Positions 7,428 through 15,427 are shown, counted from the first letter of the stretch. The stretch: DNA of 21,886 bases from Chitinophagaceae bacterium (GCA_025362915.1 JANYEU010000011.1:1-21886); one strand, 5' to 3'. Notes: a model not told the origin generated them from the sequence alone. Made by a program: numbers and translations.

Positions 7428-8093
7428 TTATTTTATTGTATAAGATTTTAATTTAAAGGTTGTTGTAGCGGTAACATGTGTTATAGGGTCTATTGTTGTT
7501 AAATTGAAGCTAATCAATCCAATGCCTTCTGCATAATAGAAATCGCCTGTACCCAATTGGATGGGAGTTCCATAAATAATAGTAGTAAAAGTGGCACTAA
7601 CATGAGCAACATTCGAAAAATTATTACCCAGCACAGATAATCCATCCGCTGCTCCTTGTAAAGTATACGCCAAGGTTACAGGCAACTTTATTCCTTGATA
7701 AGTGATAATCAAGTGATTTGACCAAGTAGCATTTTTTATCAATATTTTTGGTAAATAATATTCAGAAAAAGTACTCAACTCAGGTATTCCTAAACTTGAT
7801 AACAAACTCCCTCTCCTAAAATAACCTGTATCTATTGCAGCATAATAAATATCACCGCCCGCTGAAGTATTAACAACACTATAAATAGTATCACCTACTG
7901 CTATTGTACTATCGGTAGCTGTAAACTTGTAAACAGAATCCTTGAAAGCAGAATCGCTGGAGTTTCTGAGATAAGTCCACGTACTCCCAACAGTTACAGG
8001 GCTAAAACTAGTATTCAGCAACGTCGTATTAGAACTTTTCTTGCAACTACTCATCGTAGCAATAAGTGCAATAACTGTTAATAATCTTTTCAT
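7428..8093 (-). CDS. uncharacterised lipoprotein, 221 aa
   Basis: The N-terminus MKRLLTVIALIATMSSC is a lipoprotein signal peptide with a lipobox ending in Cys17, followed by KKSSN. This has no acidic residues right after the Cys of the sort seen in the surface-export signal of some Bacteroidota, so a periplasmic-facing lipoprotein is more likely. The rest is Thr/Ser-rich and strand-rich, with repeated aromatic-Gly patterns (VTVGSTWTYLRNSS, GDIYYAAIDTGYFRRGSLL, GTGDFYYAEGIGLISFNL). This suggests a small beta-structure similar to many 'hypothetical lipoproteins' of this phylum. No enzyme motif is seen. It is convergent with ftsE and divergent from the M20 peptidase gene, so it is a single-gene unit. 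Confidence 0.85.
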   Translation of the reverse strand: MKRLLTVIALIATMSSCKKSSNTTLLNTSFSPVTVGSTWTYLRNSSDSAFKDSVYKFTATDSTIAVGDTIYSVVNTSAGGDIYYAAIDTGYFRRGSLLSSLGIPELSTFSEYYLPKILIKNATWSNHLIITYQGIKLPVTLAYTLQGAADGLSVLGNNFSNVAHVSATFTTIIYGTPIQLGTGDFYYAEGIGLISFNLTTIDPITHVTATTTFKLKSYTIK

Positions 8094-8203
8094 TTTGTCG
8101 ATGTTTTAAATTGTTTTTTATTAAGAAGTAGATAAGGTTAAATTCGCTGCCTACAACATTTTACAAATATCATTGCCTTTTAGTAAAATAAACAAAAGAA
8201 ATT

Positions 8204-9577
8204 ATGAAAGCATGGAAAAGTTATCAAGAAGAGAATAAAGAACGGTTCTTAGATGAATTGTTGCAGTTGTTGAGGATACCTAGCATAAGTGCCAAGAGTG
8301 AGCATCAGTCAGATATGCTTACCTGTGCCGAAGCAGTTAAACAACGTTTGCTAGAAGCTGGCGCAGATACTGTTACTATTTATCCAACTGCAGGACATCC
8401 GGTAGTATATGGTGAAAAGATTTTTGATGCATCAAAACCAACAGTATTGGTATATGGGCATTATGATGTACAACCAGCCGATCCATTGAATCTTTGGAAT
8501 AGTGGCCCTTTTGAACCATTGATTAAAGATGGAAAAATATTTGCAAGAGGTGCTTGCGATGATAAAGGGCAGGTATATATGCACGTAAAGGCTTTTGAAA
8601 CAATGGTAAAAACAAATACATTGACCAATAATGTTAAGTTTATCATTGAAGGGGAAGAGGAAATTGGCAGCCCTAACCTTGCAACCTTTGTGAAAGAAAA
8701 TAAGGAACTATTAAAGGCCGATGTAATATTGATAAGCGATACATCCATGCTTAGTATGGAAAACCCATCGATAGATACTGGTGTGCGTGGACTTAGTTAC
8801 ATTGAGGTAGAAGTTACGGGGCCTAACCGCGATTTGCATAGTGGCGTTTATGGTGGTGCTGTAGCAAATCCTGCTACGATACTTGCCAAATTGATTGCCT
8901 CTTGTCATGACGAGAATAATCATATTACCATACCGGGGTTTTATGATGATGTATTGGAATCCTCGCCCGAAGAAAGAACTAAGATGGCAGAAGCTCCTTT
9001 TGATGAAACCGAATTTAAGGAAGATCTAGGTATTTCTAGTTTGTGGGGAGAGAAAGGATATACAACTACTGAGAGAACAGGCATCAGACCAACGCTTGAA
9101 GTAAATGGAATATGGGGAGGATATACTGGGGAAGGTGCAAAAACAGTTCTTCCATCCAAGGCTTATGCTAAAATATCTGCCCGGTTGGTGCCTAACCAAT
9201 CATCGGCCAAGATTACAGAGAAGCTTATCAGTTACTTTAAAAGTATTGCGCCAGCAGGTGTTAAGGTAGAGGCGTTTGAACATCATGGTGGCGAACCTTA
9301 CCTTACCCCAATAGATAGCATAGAATATAAGGCTGCCGAAAAAGCTATTACAACTACGTTTGGCAAAGCACCTATTCCGGTAAGGGGCGGCGGAAGTATT
9401 CCTATCTGTGCTTTGTTTGAGCAGGAATTAGGCATTAAGATAGTATTCATGGGTTTTGGTTTGGATAGTGATAACCTACACAGTCCTAATGAGAAGTTCG
9501 ACTTATTCAATTTTTATAAGGGAATAGAAACAATACCTTACTTCCATCAGTATTATACGGAGATGGCGAGCCGTTAA
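8204..9577 (+). CDS. M20-family metallo-dipeptidase
   Basis: A 457-residue zinc-type peptidase of the M20 family, of the 'dipeptidase' branch related to carnosinase/CNDP and succinyl-diaminopimelate desuccinylase. Metal and catalytic residues are visible: H86 and D88 in 'YGHYDVQPAD', bridging D119/D120 in 'GACDDKGQ', the catalytic Glu pair in 'EGEEEIGS' (149-156), D179 in 'ISDTSM', and the last His in 'NLHSPNEKFD' near the C-terminus. The inserted dimerisation domain spans about 195-370 and contains 'DLHSGVYGGAVANP'. There is no signal peptide, so it should act on small peptides in the cytoplasm. The exact substrate cannot be told. It is followed by scpA with a repeat-like 109-base junction. 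Confidence 0.92.
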   Translation: MKAWKSYQEENKERFLDELLQLLRIPSISAKSEHQSDMLTCAEAVKQRLLEAGADTVTIYPTAGHPVVYGEKIFDASKPTVLVYGHYDVQPADPLNLWNSGPFEPLIKDGKIFARGACDDKGQVYMHVKAFETMVKTNTLTNNVKFIIEGEEEIGSPNLATFVKENKELLKADVILISDTSMLSMENPSIDTGVRGLSYIEVEVTGPNRDLHSGVYGGAVANPATILAKLIASCHDENNHITIPGFYDDVLESSPEERTKMAEAPFDETEFKEDLGISSLWGEKGYTTTERTGIRPTLEVNGIWGGYTGEGAKTVLPSKAYAKISARLVPNQSSAKITEKLISYFKSIAPAGVKVEAFEHHGGEPYLTPIDSIEYKAAEKAITTTFGKAPIPVRGGGSIPICALFEQELGIKIVFMGFGLDSDNLHSPNEKFDLFNFYKGIETIPYFHQYYTEMASR

Positions 9578-9660
9578 CCGCTTTCCGTTGAACGATATAC
9601 CGATTATCGCCGACTGTCAACGACCAGTGATAGTCGTTAACGGCAATACGGTCAACGGTT
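9571..9660. repeat. GTTAAC/CAACGG-type short repeats in the peptidase-scpA junction
   Basis: About 90 bases made of variants of the same word: GTTAACCG (overlapping the stop codon), CGTTGAACG, GTCAACGA, GTTAACGGC and GTCAACGG. The first and fourth copies form an inverted pair (GCCGTTAAC / GTTAACGGC). The spacing between words is irregular, around 10-22 bases. The style resembles the TTACTGG- and CAGTTAAC-type stretches at 15428-15493 and 16737-16775, with a G/C-shifted vocabulary. Confidence 0.55.
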
Positions 9661-9686
9661 GTACATCGGTTTACAAAAGAGAAACA

Positions 9687-10475
9687 ATGAATACAACCAA
9701 CTATCAAATAAAGCTGGAGCATTTTGAAGGACCTTTCGATTTGCTATTGTTTTTTATTGAACGTGATGAATTGGATATTTACAATATCCCTATCACTAAG
9801 ATAATGGACGACTTTCTTGCCTTTATTCATACGCAGGAAAAACTGAACATTGAATTGAGTAGTGAGTTTATCCTATTTGTTTCTACGTTGATGCGTATTA
9901 AAGCCAGACTTTTATTACCAAGAAAAGAAATAGATCCTGATGGAAATGAGGTGGATCCAAGGCAAGAACTGGTAGATAAGATACTGGAATATAAACGCTT
10001 TAAAGAGGCTTCTGTAAAGATGGCAGAAATGGAAGCCGAGCGTTTATTAATGGTGAAACGTGGGAACCTACAAAAGGAACTATCGGAAATAGGCGAGGCA
10101 AGTGGCGAAGGAACGGAGATACAGGCCATTACCATGTTTAAACTAATGAAAGCCTTTGAGAAGGTGATGCTACGTGTGCATGAACGCCAAAACAAACCAG
10201 TGCATACGGTAGTGCGTTATAACTACACCATGGAAGGCAGCAGGGAACACATGATGCACCTTTTGCAAACAGAAAAGAAGGTGGCTTTTGAACAGATATT
10301 TGAGTTGTGTAAGGATAGGATACATGCCTTATTCTTATTCCTATCACTACTGGAACTTTCTCAGCAACGATACATGACCCTGTTGATTGGAGAAGGGATG
10401 AATAACTTTATTGTGGAATGGAATGAAAACAGGGAGGAGGAAATAGCCGCCAATCCGGAAGCCGAAGAGTTATAA
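9687..10475 (+). CDS. scpA: segregation and condensation protein A
   Basis: ScpA is the kleisin subunit that bridges the SMC heads in the bacterial condensin and works with ScpB in chromosome segregation. The product is 262 residues. The N-terminal SMC-neck-binding region is diagnostic: 'YQIKLEHFEGPFDLLLFFIE', then 'LDIYNIPITKIMDDFLAFI', then 'ELSSEFILFVSTLMRIKARL'. The C-terminal winged-helix part (about 190-255) reads 'KKVAFEQIFELCKDRIHALFLFLSLLELSQQ'. The frame is open back to an ATG at 9588, but that extension is translated from the GTTAAC-type repeat and has no counterpart in the family, so I start at the second ATG, which is preceded by an A-rich stretch. scpB and smc are not in the window. 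A terminator follows. Confidence 0.93.
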   Translation: MNTTNYQIKLEHFEGPFDLLLFFIERDELDIYNIPITKIMDDFLAFIHTQEKLNIELSSEFILFVSTLMRIKARLLLPRKEIDPDGNEVDPRQELVDKILEYKRFKEASVKMAEMEAERLLMVKRGNLQKELSEIGEASGEGTEIQAITMFKLMKAFEKVMLRVHERQNKPVHTVVRYNYTMEGSREHMMHLLQTEKKVAFEQIFELCKDRIHALFLFLSLLELSQQRYMTLLIGEGMNNFIVEWNENREEEIAANPEAEEL

Positions 10476-10498
10476 AATGAACATTACACCGAAAATAC

Positions 10499-10535
10499 AA
10501 AAGAGAGACAGTCCATCAAAGGCTGTCTCTCTTTT
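10499..10535. terminator. bidirectional terminator between scpA and the DUF2795 gene
   Basis: A 13-pair stem AAAAGAGAGACAG / CTGTCTCTCTTTT around the loop TCCATCAAAGG, with A- and T-tracts on the two sides. It sits between convergent stop codons at 10475 and 10558. Confidence 0.92.
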
Positions 10536-10557
10536 TCAATAAAAGTGTATGTATTAT

Positions 10558-10779
10558 CTAATACTCGTCCTCATTAAACATAAAGTCTTCCTGACTTGGA
10601 TAATCAGGCCAAATATCTTCTATACTTTCATATATCTCTCCTTCATCCTCTAATTCCTGTAGGTTTTCTATCACTTCCAAAGGGGCTCCGCTCCTGATTG
10701 AATAGTCTATCAACTCATCTCTTGTTGCTGGCCAAGGCGACTCTTCTAAGTAACTGGCTAATTCTAAGGTCCAAAACAT
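10558..10779 (-). CDS. DUF2795-family small acidic protein, 73 aa
   Basis: A 73-residue acidic protein recognisable as the DUF2795 type common in Bacteroidota: 'MFWTLELASYLEESPWPATR', then 'DELIDYSIRSGAPLEVIENL', then a strongly acidic tail 'EGEIYESIEDIWPDYPSQED'. The function is unknown. The frame is open 13 codons further upstream (to 10818), but the MFW start is chosen because it is the family start and lies about 18 bases after the -7 element, whereas the longer start would precede it. The gene has its own promoter and shares a bidirectional terminator with scpA. Confidence 0.88.
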   Translation of the reverse strand: MFWTLELASYLEESPWPATRDELIDYSIRSGAPLEVIENLQELEDEGEIYESIEDIWPDYPSQEDFMFNEDEY

Positions 10780-10796
10780 AGCTTTAAAAATTTGCG

Positions 10797-10827
10797 CAAA
10801 TGTAATTGTATAAATCAATTTTTCAAA
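10797..10827 (-). promoter_or_regulatory. Bacteroidota sigma-type promoter of the DUF2795 gene
   Basis: On the minus strand, TTTG (10827-10824), then exactly 19 bases, then TACATTTG (10804-10797). This is the Bacteroidota housekeeping pattern TTTG-N19-TAnnTTTG. Transcription should start around 10790, giving a leader of about 10 nt before the ATG at 10779. Confidence 0.75.
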
Positions 10828-10944
10828 TCTAAGTTTTTAGGGCATAAATTATACCAATAATTAAACGATTTGAATGATGAAAATTGGTTTAGTTGATTTG
10901 AGGCTTTGGTTTAGAGAAGTTAGCTATTCAATATGAAATAACTC

Positions 10945-11280
10945 TTAAGTAGATGGCTGGAGCCCTGATTTAAATTTTGTTTTGACGTATAATGCTGGGA
11001 TTTCTAATTTTTCAGGGAAGTACTTTATTGGTTGTGCATTCATTAGCCAATTGAGACTTGCTTTAGTGCGAAAATTATTTTAGCTTATTCACCGATTAAA
11101 TTCAAAAGAATGAAATAAGACTTACCTTGCTTCCATTATTCTATAACAACAACGATTTTTTTGCCGATTATATCGTTTTTAATGCTGGAAACGGATAACA
11201 ATAATCCCCAAATACATATTTACTGGTTCTGAGGTTTGAAACAATGGTTTATAGTGTTTAAACATTGCCGATGACTGCAT
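10945..11280 (-). other. gene-free stretch with two short protein-like frames, possible gene remnant
   Basis: Between the DUF2795 promoter and array 2 there is no ordinary gene. On the minus strand, 11179-11280 has a 33-codon frame from an ATG (MQSSAMFKHYKPLFQ...) and 10945-11043 a 32-codon frame (MNAQPIKYFPEKLEIPAL...), the latter open 15 codons further upstream. Both read like real protein, with mixed polar and hydrophobic residues and no low-complexity bias. They lie in the same direction but not in one frame. They may be decayed pieces of a lost gene or simply chance; I do not recognise either. Confidence 0.25.
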
Positions 11281-11300
11281 TCTTTTTGTTTTAAAAAAAC

Positions 11301-11509
11301 AAATAAATGGCCCAAAGGCAAAAATAAATGCTTGTAAAAGAGTAATAAACGCTTGTAAAAGAGCGATAAATGAAGATAAAAGTTCAATAAACGAGGAAAA
11401 AGAACGATAAATGCTTGTAAAAGAGCAATAAATGGAGGAAAAAGTACGATAAACGCTTATAAAAGTTCAATAAATGCTTGACAAAGTTCAATAAATGGAG
11501 GTAATTGTG
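11301..11509. repeat. 21-bp tandem repeat array 2
   Basis: About ten units of 21 bases, one of them (11385-11404) only 20. The constant part of each unit is (c)RATAAA(T/C)G, and the variable part switches between a few cassettes: cttgtaaaag, aagataaaag, gaggaaaaag and cttgacaaag. The one 20-base unit breaks every reading frame, which argues that the array is not kept for coding. It ends about 105 bases before the ATG of the next gene (11615). See the arrays at 1-231 and 16830-16934. Confidence 0.9.
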
Positions 11510-11614
11510 GGTGAACCGGAGTAGAAAGGATGATTAAACAAGTATGGTTTAGTATAAATAAGTTGCTGTAAATCAATCAATTAATACATATTTACTTTTA
11601 AAAAAATATCAATC

Positions 11615-12523
11615 ATGCTAACACAAACACAGTCAAACGAAGTAACAAAGTTTAGCAAATTGGGGATTTATCTTGCAAATGAATCAGCAATAGTAGATAC
11701 CTACGCACCCTTTGAAACAGCAGTGGGCGTTTTTGCGGCAGACCTAATAGTACTTAATGGGCTTACTCCCGGCAAAAATGCCGATGCGAGTGGCACCACA
11801 GAAGATAAAACCCTTGATAAAATAAAGATTGCGACCAATTTGGCTTTTGTATGCCAAAAAACAAAAGCGTATGCCATTGCCACGGGTAACTCAACGCTGC
11901 AAGTGCAAATGAAAGCTACTAAAAGCAGTATTATGGCAAAGAAAGAGACAGATATAATGGGCTATGTAACTACCATTGTTGGGCTAGTTACACCCCTGCT
12001 TGACCTTGCACTTTTTATTCCATATGGCATTACAACGGCTTCTCTTGCCACCATTACCACATGGTCTGTGACCTACAACGGGCTTATTGGCAAGGCGAGT
12101 GTGGATGAAAGCGGCAATGCGATAGCCAATGATAAAATTGATGCACAGATAAAGAAAATGCAACTGGTAAAGAATACGATGGACTTATTGCTGAGTGAAT
12201 TTATGCCATTGAACCCAGATTTTGTAGCAGGGTTTATACTTAATTCTAAAAACAGCATTACGGGTGTGCATCACAATGGTGTAAAGGGTTTGATAACCGA
12301 GTTTGGCACCAACAAGGGCGTTGGTGATGCAGTGGTGCAATTGATGGGTACGGATAAGATAACCCTTGGCGATTTATTGGGCAATTATCTCATCACTATC
12401 GTATCGCCGAAACTATATGTAATTTCTGTTACTGCCTTTGGGTATGTGCCACAAACGAAAGTGGTGAAAATAGAAAAGGGTGAGATAATAGAATTGGATT
12501 TTGAACTGGTGAAGATTGTGTAA
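11615..12523 (+). CDS. uncharacterised protein with carboxypeptidase-regulatory-like C-terminus, 302 aa
   Basis: A complete 302-codon frame starting at ATG. Residues 1-205 look mainly helical, Ala/Thr/Lys-rich, with a weakly hydrophobic middle (about 115-150, 'YVTTIVGLVTPLLDLALFIP'). Residues about 222-302 form the pattern of a carboxypeptidase-regulatory-like beta-sandwich: 'VKGLITEFGTNKGVGDAVVQ', then 'GNYLITIVSPKLYVISVTAF', then 'GYVPQTKVVKIEKGEIIELD'. Such domains usually sit in exported proteins, yet there is no signal peptide here, which is odd. I do not recognise the N-terminal part. The gene stands alone, with a 21-bp repeat array upstream and a hairpin-rich stretch and riboswitch downstream. 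Its third-position G+C is higher than that of the nearby intergenic DNA. Confidence 0.8.
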   Translation: MLTQTQSNEVTKFSKLGIYLANESAIVDTYAPFETAVGVFAADLIVLNGLTPGKNADASGTTEDKTLDKIKIATNLAFVCQKTKAYAIATGNSTLQVQMKATKSSIMAKKETDIMGYVTTIVGLVTPLLDLALFIPYGITTASLATITTWSVTYNGLIGKASVDESGNAIANDKIDAQIKKMQLVKNTMDLLLSEFMPLNPDFVAGFILNSKNSITGVHHNGVKGLITEFGTNKGVGDAVVQLMGTDKITLGDLLGNYLITIVSPKLYVISVTAFGYVPQTKVVKIEKGEIIELDFELVKIV

Positions 12524-12543
12524 GGGGGGCAAATGCATATAAT

Positions 12544-12720
12544 TTATCTCATTAAGTAGTTATTGTTTAAAATGAATAGATCAGCTTTATTATATCTTTT
12601 TGCCTCAAAGCCGGCAGGCTTCGTCCTTACAACGCCACTACGGTTAACCATTTGAGAAAAATATTCCTTCGGATTTTTCTCAATTTTAGCTGCGCTAAAA
12701 CCGAATGTCCCTAAGGTGGC
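12544..12720. repeat. hairpin-rich intergenic element, possible dispersed repeat or gene remnant
   Basis: Several hairpins crowd into about 90 bases: AAGCC-GGCA-GGCTT (12608-12621), GAGAAAAAT...ATTTTTCTC (12654-12681), and TTTTAGC-TGC-GCTAAAA (12684-12700). The stretch is richer in G+C than the flanks. On the minus strand it is open for about 58 codons from 12720 to a stop at 12544-12546. This includes an ATG at 12651 that reads MVNRSGVVRTKPAGFEAKRY and continues to the stop. The mixture of palindromes and an open frame fits a mobile-repeat type intergenic element or a piece of a transposase-like gene. I cannot decide between them without a genome. Confidence 0.4.
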
Positions 12721-12849
12721 TTATGTAAGTACTGGTGGAGATGCGAGTATTAGTCTAGTTTAAGCATTTTAAATTTATATGCGTTTGCCCTGCTATTTTA
12801 CATTTTCTATCTCCTATTTCCAAACTTTCCTTTTACTTTGCGTCAAATT

Positions 12850-12948
12850 CCTCGGGGTGCTAATTTGCAGGGTGAGAGCTCCACACTGCAAAAGCTGAGA
12901 TAATACCCGTAGAACCTGAACAGGGTAATGCCTGCGAAGGGAAGGCGT
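12850..12948 (+). promoter_or_regulatory. TPP (thiamin pyrophosphate) riboswitch
   Basis: The conserved THI-box core is present in order: CGGGGTGC (12853-12860), an optional extra stem TTTGCAG...CTGCAAA (12864-12892), GCTGAGATAATACCCG (12894-12909), GAACCTGAACAGGGTAATGCC (12912-12932, the pyrimidine-sensing arm) and GCGAAGGGAA (12934-12943). It lies about 85 bases upstream of the TonB-dependent receptor. No clear terminator hairpin follows it, so control may be at translation initiation. Its presence ties the receptor to thiamin supply. Confidence 0.95.
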
Positions 12949-13030
12949 AATTCTTTTTACAGAACGTTCTCTCCACTTAGCAACTTTTATTCTGTTCCCA
13001 CAATTTTTCTAACTTTTAAAACAAAAAGAA

Positions 13031-15424
13031 ATGAAACAATTCATGGGAACATTGGCTGCATTAATTATCAGCCTTTATTCCATCGCACAGACAAGTAAAG
13101 TATCCGTAAGCGGAACAGTGATTGACGCAGCAACAAGAAAACCAATCCCGGCTGCCAGTGTAAAACTAGGAAACACGGTAGCCATCGCCGATGAGGATGG
13201 ACAGTTTACATTTAAAAAAGTACATCTTGGCAGTTATGAACTGGTGGCTAGCAATGTTGGTTATAGTGAGGCATTGGAAACGATAGATGCGTCGGGTAAC
13301 CAAACCAAGTTGATTATCCAGCTAAAAAGCTCTCCCCTGTTTCTACAGGCATTGGAAGTTAAGGCATTGCGCGCCAGCGACAAAGCTCCTTTTACCAAAA
13401 CAAATCTTACAAAAGAACAGATAGCCAAAGGTAATCTGGGTCAGGATTTACCTTATCTGTTAAGTCAAACGCCTTCTACAGTTGTTGCGTCTGATGCGGG
13501 TAATGGGGTAGGTTATACGCACATTAATATCAGGGGCGTGGATGCGCAGCGCACCAATGTTACCATCAATGGGATTCCTTATAATGATGCGGAAGACCAA
13601 GGGGTTTATTTTGTTGATATGCCAGACTTTGCCTCTTCACTAAGCTCTGTACAAATTCAGAGGGGTGTGGGTTCTTCTAGTAACGGAACTGGGGCTTTTG
13701 GTGCGGGCATTAACTTGCAGACCAATGAGTTTAATGAAAAAGCTTATGCTGAATTGAACAATAGTTATGGTTCTTTCAATACCATTAAAAACACCGTGAA
13801 AGCTGGTACGGGTTTATTAAATAATCATTTTACGGTTGACGCACGCCTAAGCAGAATAGTTAGTGATGGGTATATAGATAGGGCATCGAGCAACATGCAA
13901 TCCTTTGCCTTGTCGGCTGCTTATATTGATAAGAATTCATCTGTACGTTTTAATATCATGTCGGGCAAAGAGAAAACCTATCAGGCATGGTATGGTGTTG
14001 CAGAAGATGTATTGCCTATACACAGAACAGATAATCCTTATACATATCCTAATCAGACAGATAATTATCTGCAGAATCATTATCAGCTGTTCTTCAATCA
14101 TTCATTCAATAAGAAATTTTCTTTTAATACTGCGTTTTTTTATACGCCAGGGCAGGGTTATTATGAAGAATATGTTGGCGGCGCCAATTATGGAGATTAT
14201 GGATTGCCCAATCATATAGTAGGAATAGATACGATTACATCTACAGATTTAATTAGGCAAAAATGGTTGGATAATAAGTATTATGGACAGATTGGTTCAG
14301 TACAATATAAGACGCAGAAGGATGAAATAATTGTTGGCGGAGGATGGACAAGGTATGAAGGTGGGCATTATGGAAATGTTATCTGGGCGCAGAATGGTGG
14401 TATTGATAAAGATTATCAATACTATATTAACTCGGCCTTGAAAGCAGATGCAAATGTTTATGCTAAATGGGAACATCATTTAACAAAGAATCTTCTTTTA
14501 TCTGCCGACATTCAGTATAAGCATGTGATGCATAGGATGGATGGATTTGATAGCGACCCCACACGTTTTGTAAAGAAAAGTTACGACTTCTTTAATCCTA
14601 AGCTAGGCATTACCTATACCAAGAATGGATGGCAATTATACGCCAGTTATGCCGCAGCGAATAAGGAACCTAACCGTACCGACGTTGAAAATGCTTTGGG
14701 CAATGACCAGAAACCAGAACACCTGAACGACTTTGAAGCTGGTGCAGAAAAGCGTACCAGCCAATATAGTTTTGGTGCCACTTTCTATTATATGGACTAT
14801 AAAGATCAGTTGGTATTGACAGGAAAACTAAATGACGTAGGCAGCCCTATCAGGATAAACACACCCAATAGTTACCGTGCAGGGATGGAATTGGAAGGAA
14901 GTGTGGTAATAAATAATTGGTTGAATGCAAGTGGAAACCTAACCATAAGTAGTAATAAGATTAAGCAGTTTACAGAATATTTACAAGTTTATGATAGTGC
15001 AACTTATGGTTACCTAGGTGACACAATAAGGCAGCATAACAACACTGATATTTCCTTCTCCCCTAATACCATTGCAGCGGCTACCATTAATATATTGCCT
15101 TGCAAACACACAGAAATTAGCCTGATCAGTAAATATGTAAGCAGACAATATCTGGATAATACGGAAGACAAGACCCGTAGTGTTGGCGATTATTTTACAC
15201 AAGACATCCGTGCCGTTATTACGCTTAAAGGAAAGGTTATAAAAGAATGCAGCATTATAGGCCAGGTAAATAATGTTTTCAATAGATTGTATGAATCTTA
15301 TGGGGCTACTTATCCTGGTTATACTTACAATGGAGGATCTAACACTACCTCTTTCTCCAATGGCAATTATTACTTCCCGATGGCAGGAACCAATTACATG
15401 GTGGGGCTAAATATTAAATTATAG
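13031..15424 (+). CDS. TonB-dependent outer-membrane receptor under TPP control (probable thiamin receptor)
   Basis: A 797-residue outer-membrane receptor. A signal peptide (about 1-20, cut after SIAQ) is followed by a carboxypeptidase-regulatory-like domain (about 24-105, 'VSGTVIDAATRKPIPAASVK', 'GSYELVASNVGYSE') and a plug (about 118-235, 'HINIRGVDAQRTNVTINGIP', 'DMPDFASSLSSVQIQRGVGS', 'GTGAFGAGINLQT'). The remainder is a beta-barrel of about 560 residues ending in 'MAGTNYMVGLNIKL' with hydrophobic alternation. Such receptors use TonB-ExbBD energy to import large or scarce nutrients. No SusD partner is adjacent, which separates it from glycan systems. The upstream TPP riboswitch indicates thiamin, its phosphate or a precursor as the cargo. 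This is inferred from regulation, not from binding residues. No thi or pnuT gene is next to it. Confidence 0.92.
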   Translation: MKQFMGTLAALIISLYSIAQTSKVSVSGTVIDAATRKPIPAASVKLGNTVAIADEDGQFTFKKVHLGSYELVASNVGYSEALETIDASGNQTKLIIQLKSSPLFLQALEVKALRASDKAPFTKTNLTKEQIAKGNLGQDLPYLLSQTPSTVVASDAGNGVGYTHINIRGVDAQRTNVTINGIPYNDAEDQGVYFVDMPDFASSLSSVQIQRGVGSSSNGTGAFGAGINLQTNEFNEKAYAELNNSYGSFNTIKNTVKAGTGLLNNHFTVDARLSRIVSDGYIDRASSNMQSFALSAAYIDKNSSVRFNIMSGKEKTYQAWYGVAEDVLPIHRTDNPYTYPNQTDNYLQNHYQLFFNHSFNKKFSFNTAFFYTPGQGYYEEYVGGANYGDYGLPNHIVGIDTITSTDLIRQKWLDNKYYGQIGSVQYKTQKDEIIVGGGWTRYEGGHYGNVIWAQNGGIDKDYQYYINSALKADANVYAKWEHHLTKNLLLSADIQYKHVMHRMDGFDSDPTRFVKKSYDFFNPKLGITYTKNGWQLYASYAAANKEPNRTDVENALGNDQKPEHLNDFEAGAEKRTSQYSFGATFYYMDYKDQLVLTGKLNDVGSPIRINTPNSYRAGMELEGSVVINNWLNASGNLTISSNKIKQFTEYLQVYDSATYGYLGDTIRQHNNTDISFSPNTIAAATINILPCKHTEISLISKYVSRQYLDNTEDKTRSVGDYFTQDIRAVITLKGKVIKECSIIGQVNNVFNRLYESYGATYPGYTYNGGSNTTSFSNGNYYFPMAGTNYMVGLNIKL

Positions 15425-15427
15425 TAG

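Noticed and set aside
9588..9686. Upstream ATG extension of scpA by 33 codons
   Set aside because: The extension is translated from the GTTAAC-type repeats and has no place in the ScpA family, whose N-terminus starts with the later ATG.
11301..11509. CRISPR array
   Set aside because: The unit is only 21 bp and contiguous, with no unique spacers of 28-40 bases. No cas genes are in the window.
12673..12763. Plus-strand frame ending in AYVSTGGDASISLV, resembling the VSTGG motif at the end of phosphoglycerate kinase
   Set aside because: Only about ten residues match, it overlaps palindromic sequence, and no other part of the enzyme is present. Chance similarity is more likely.
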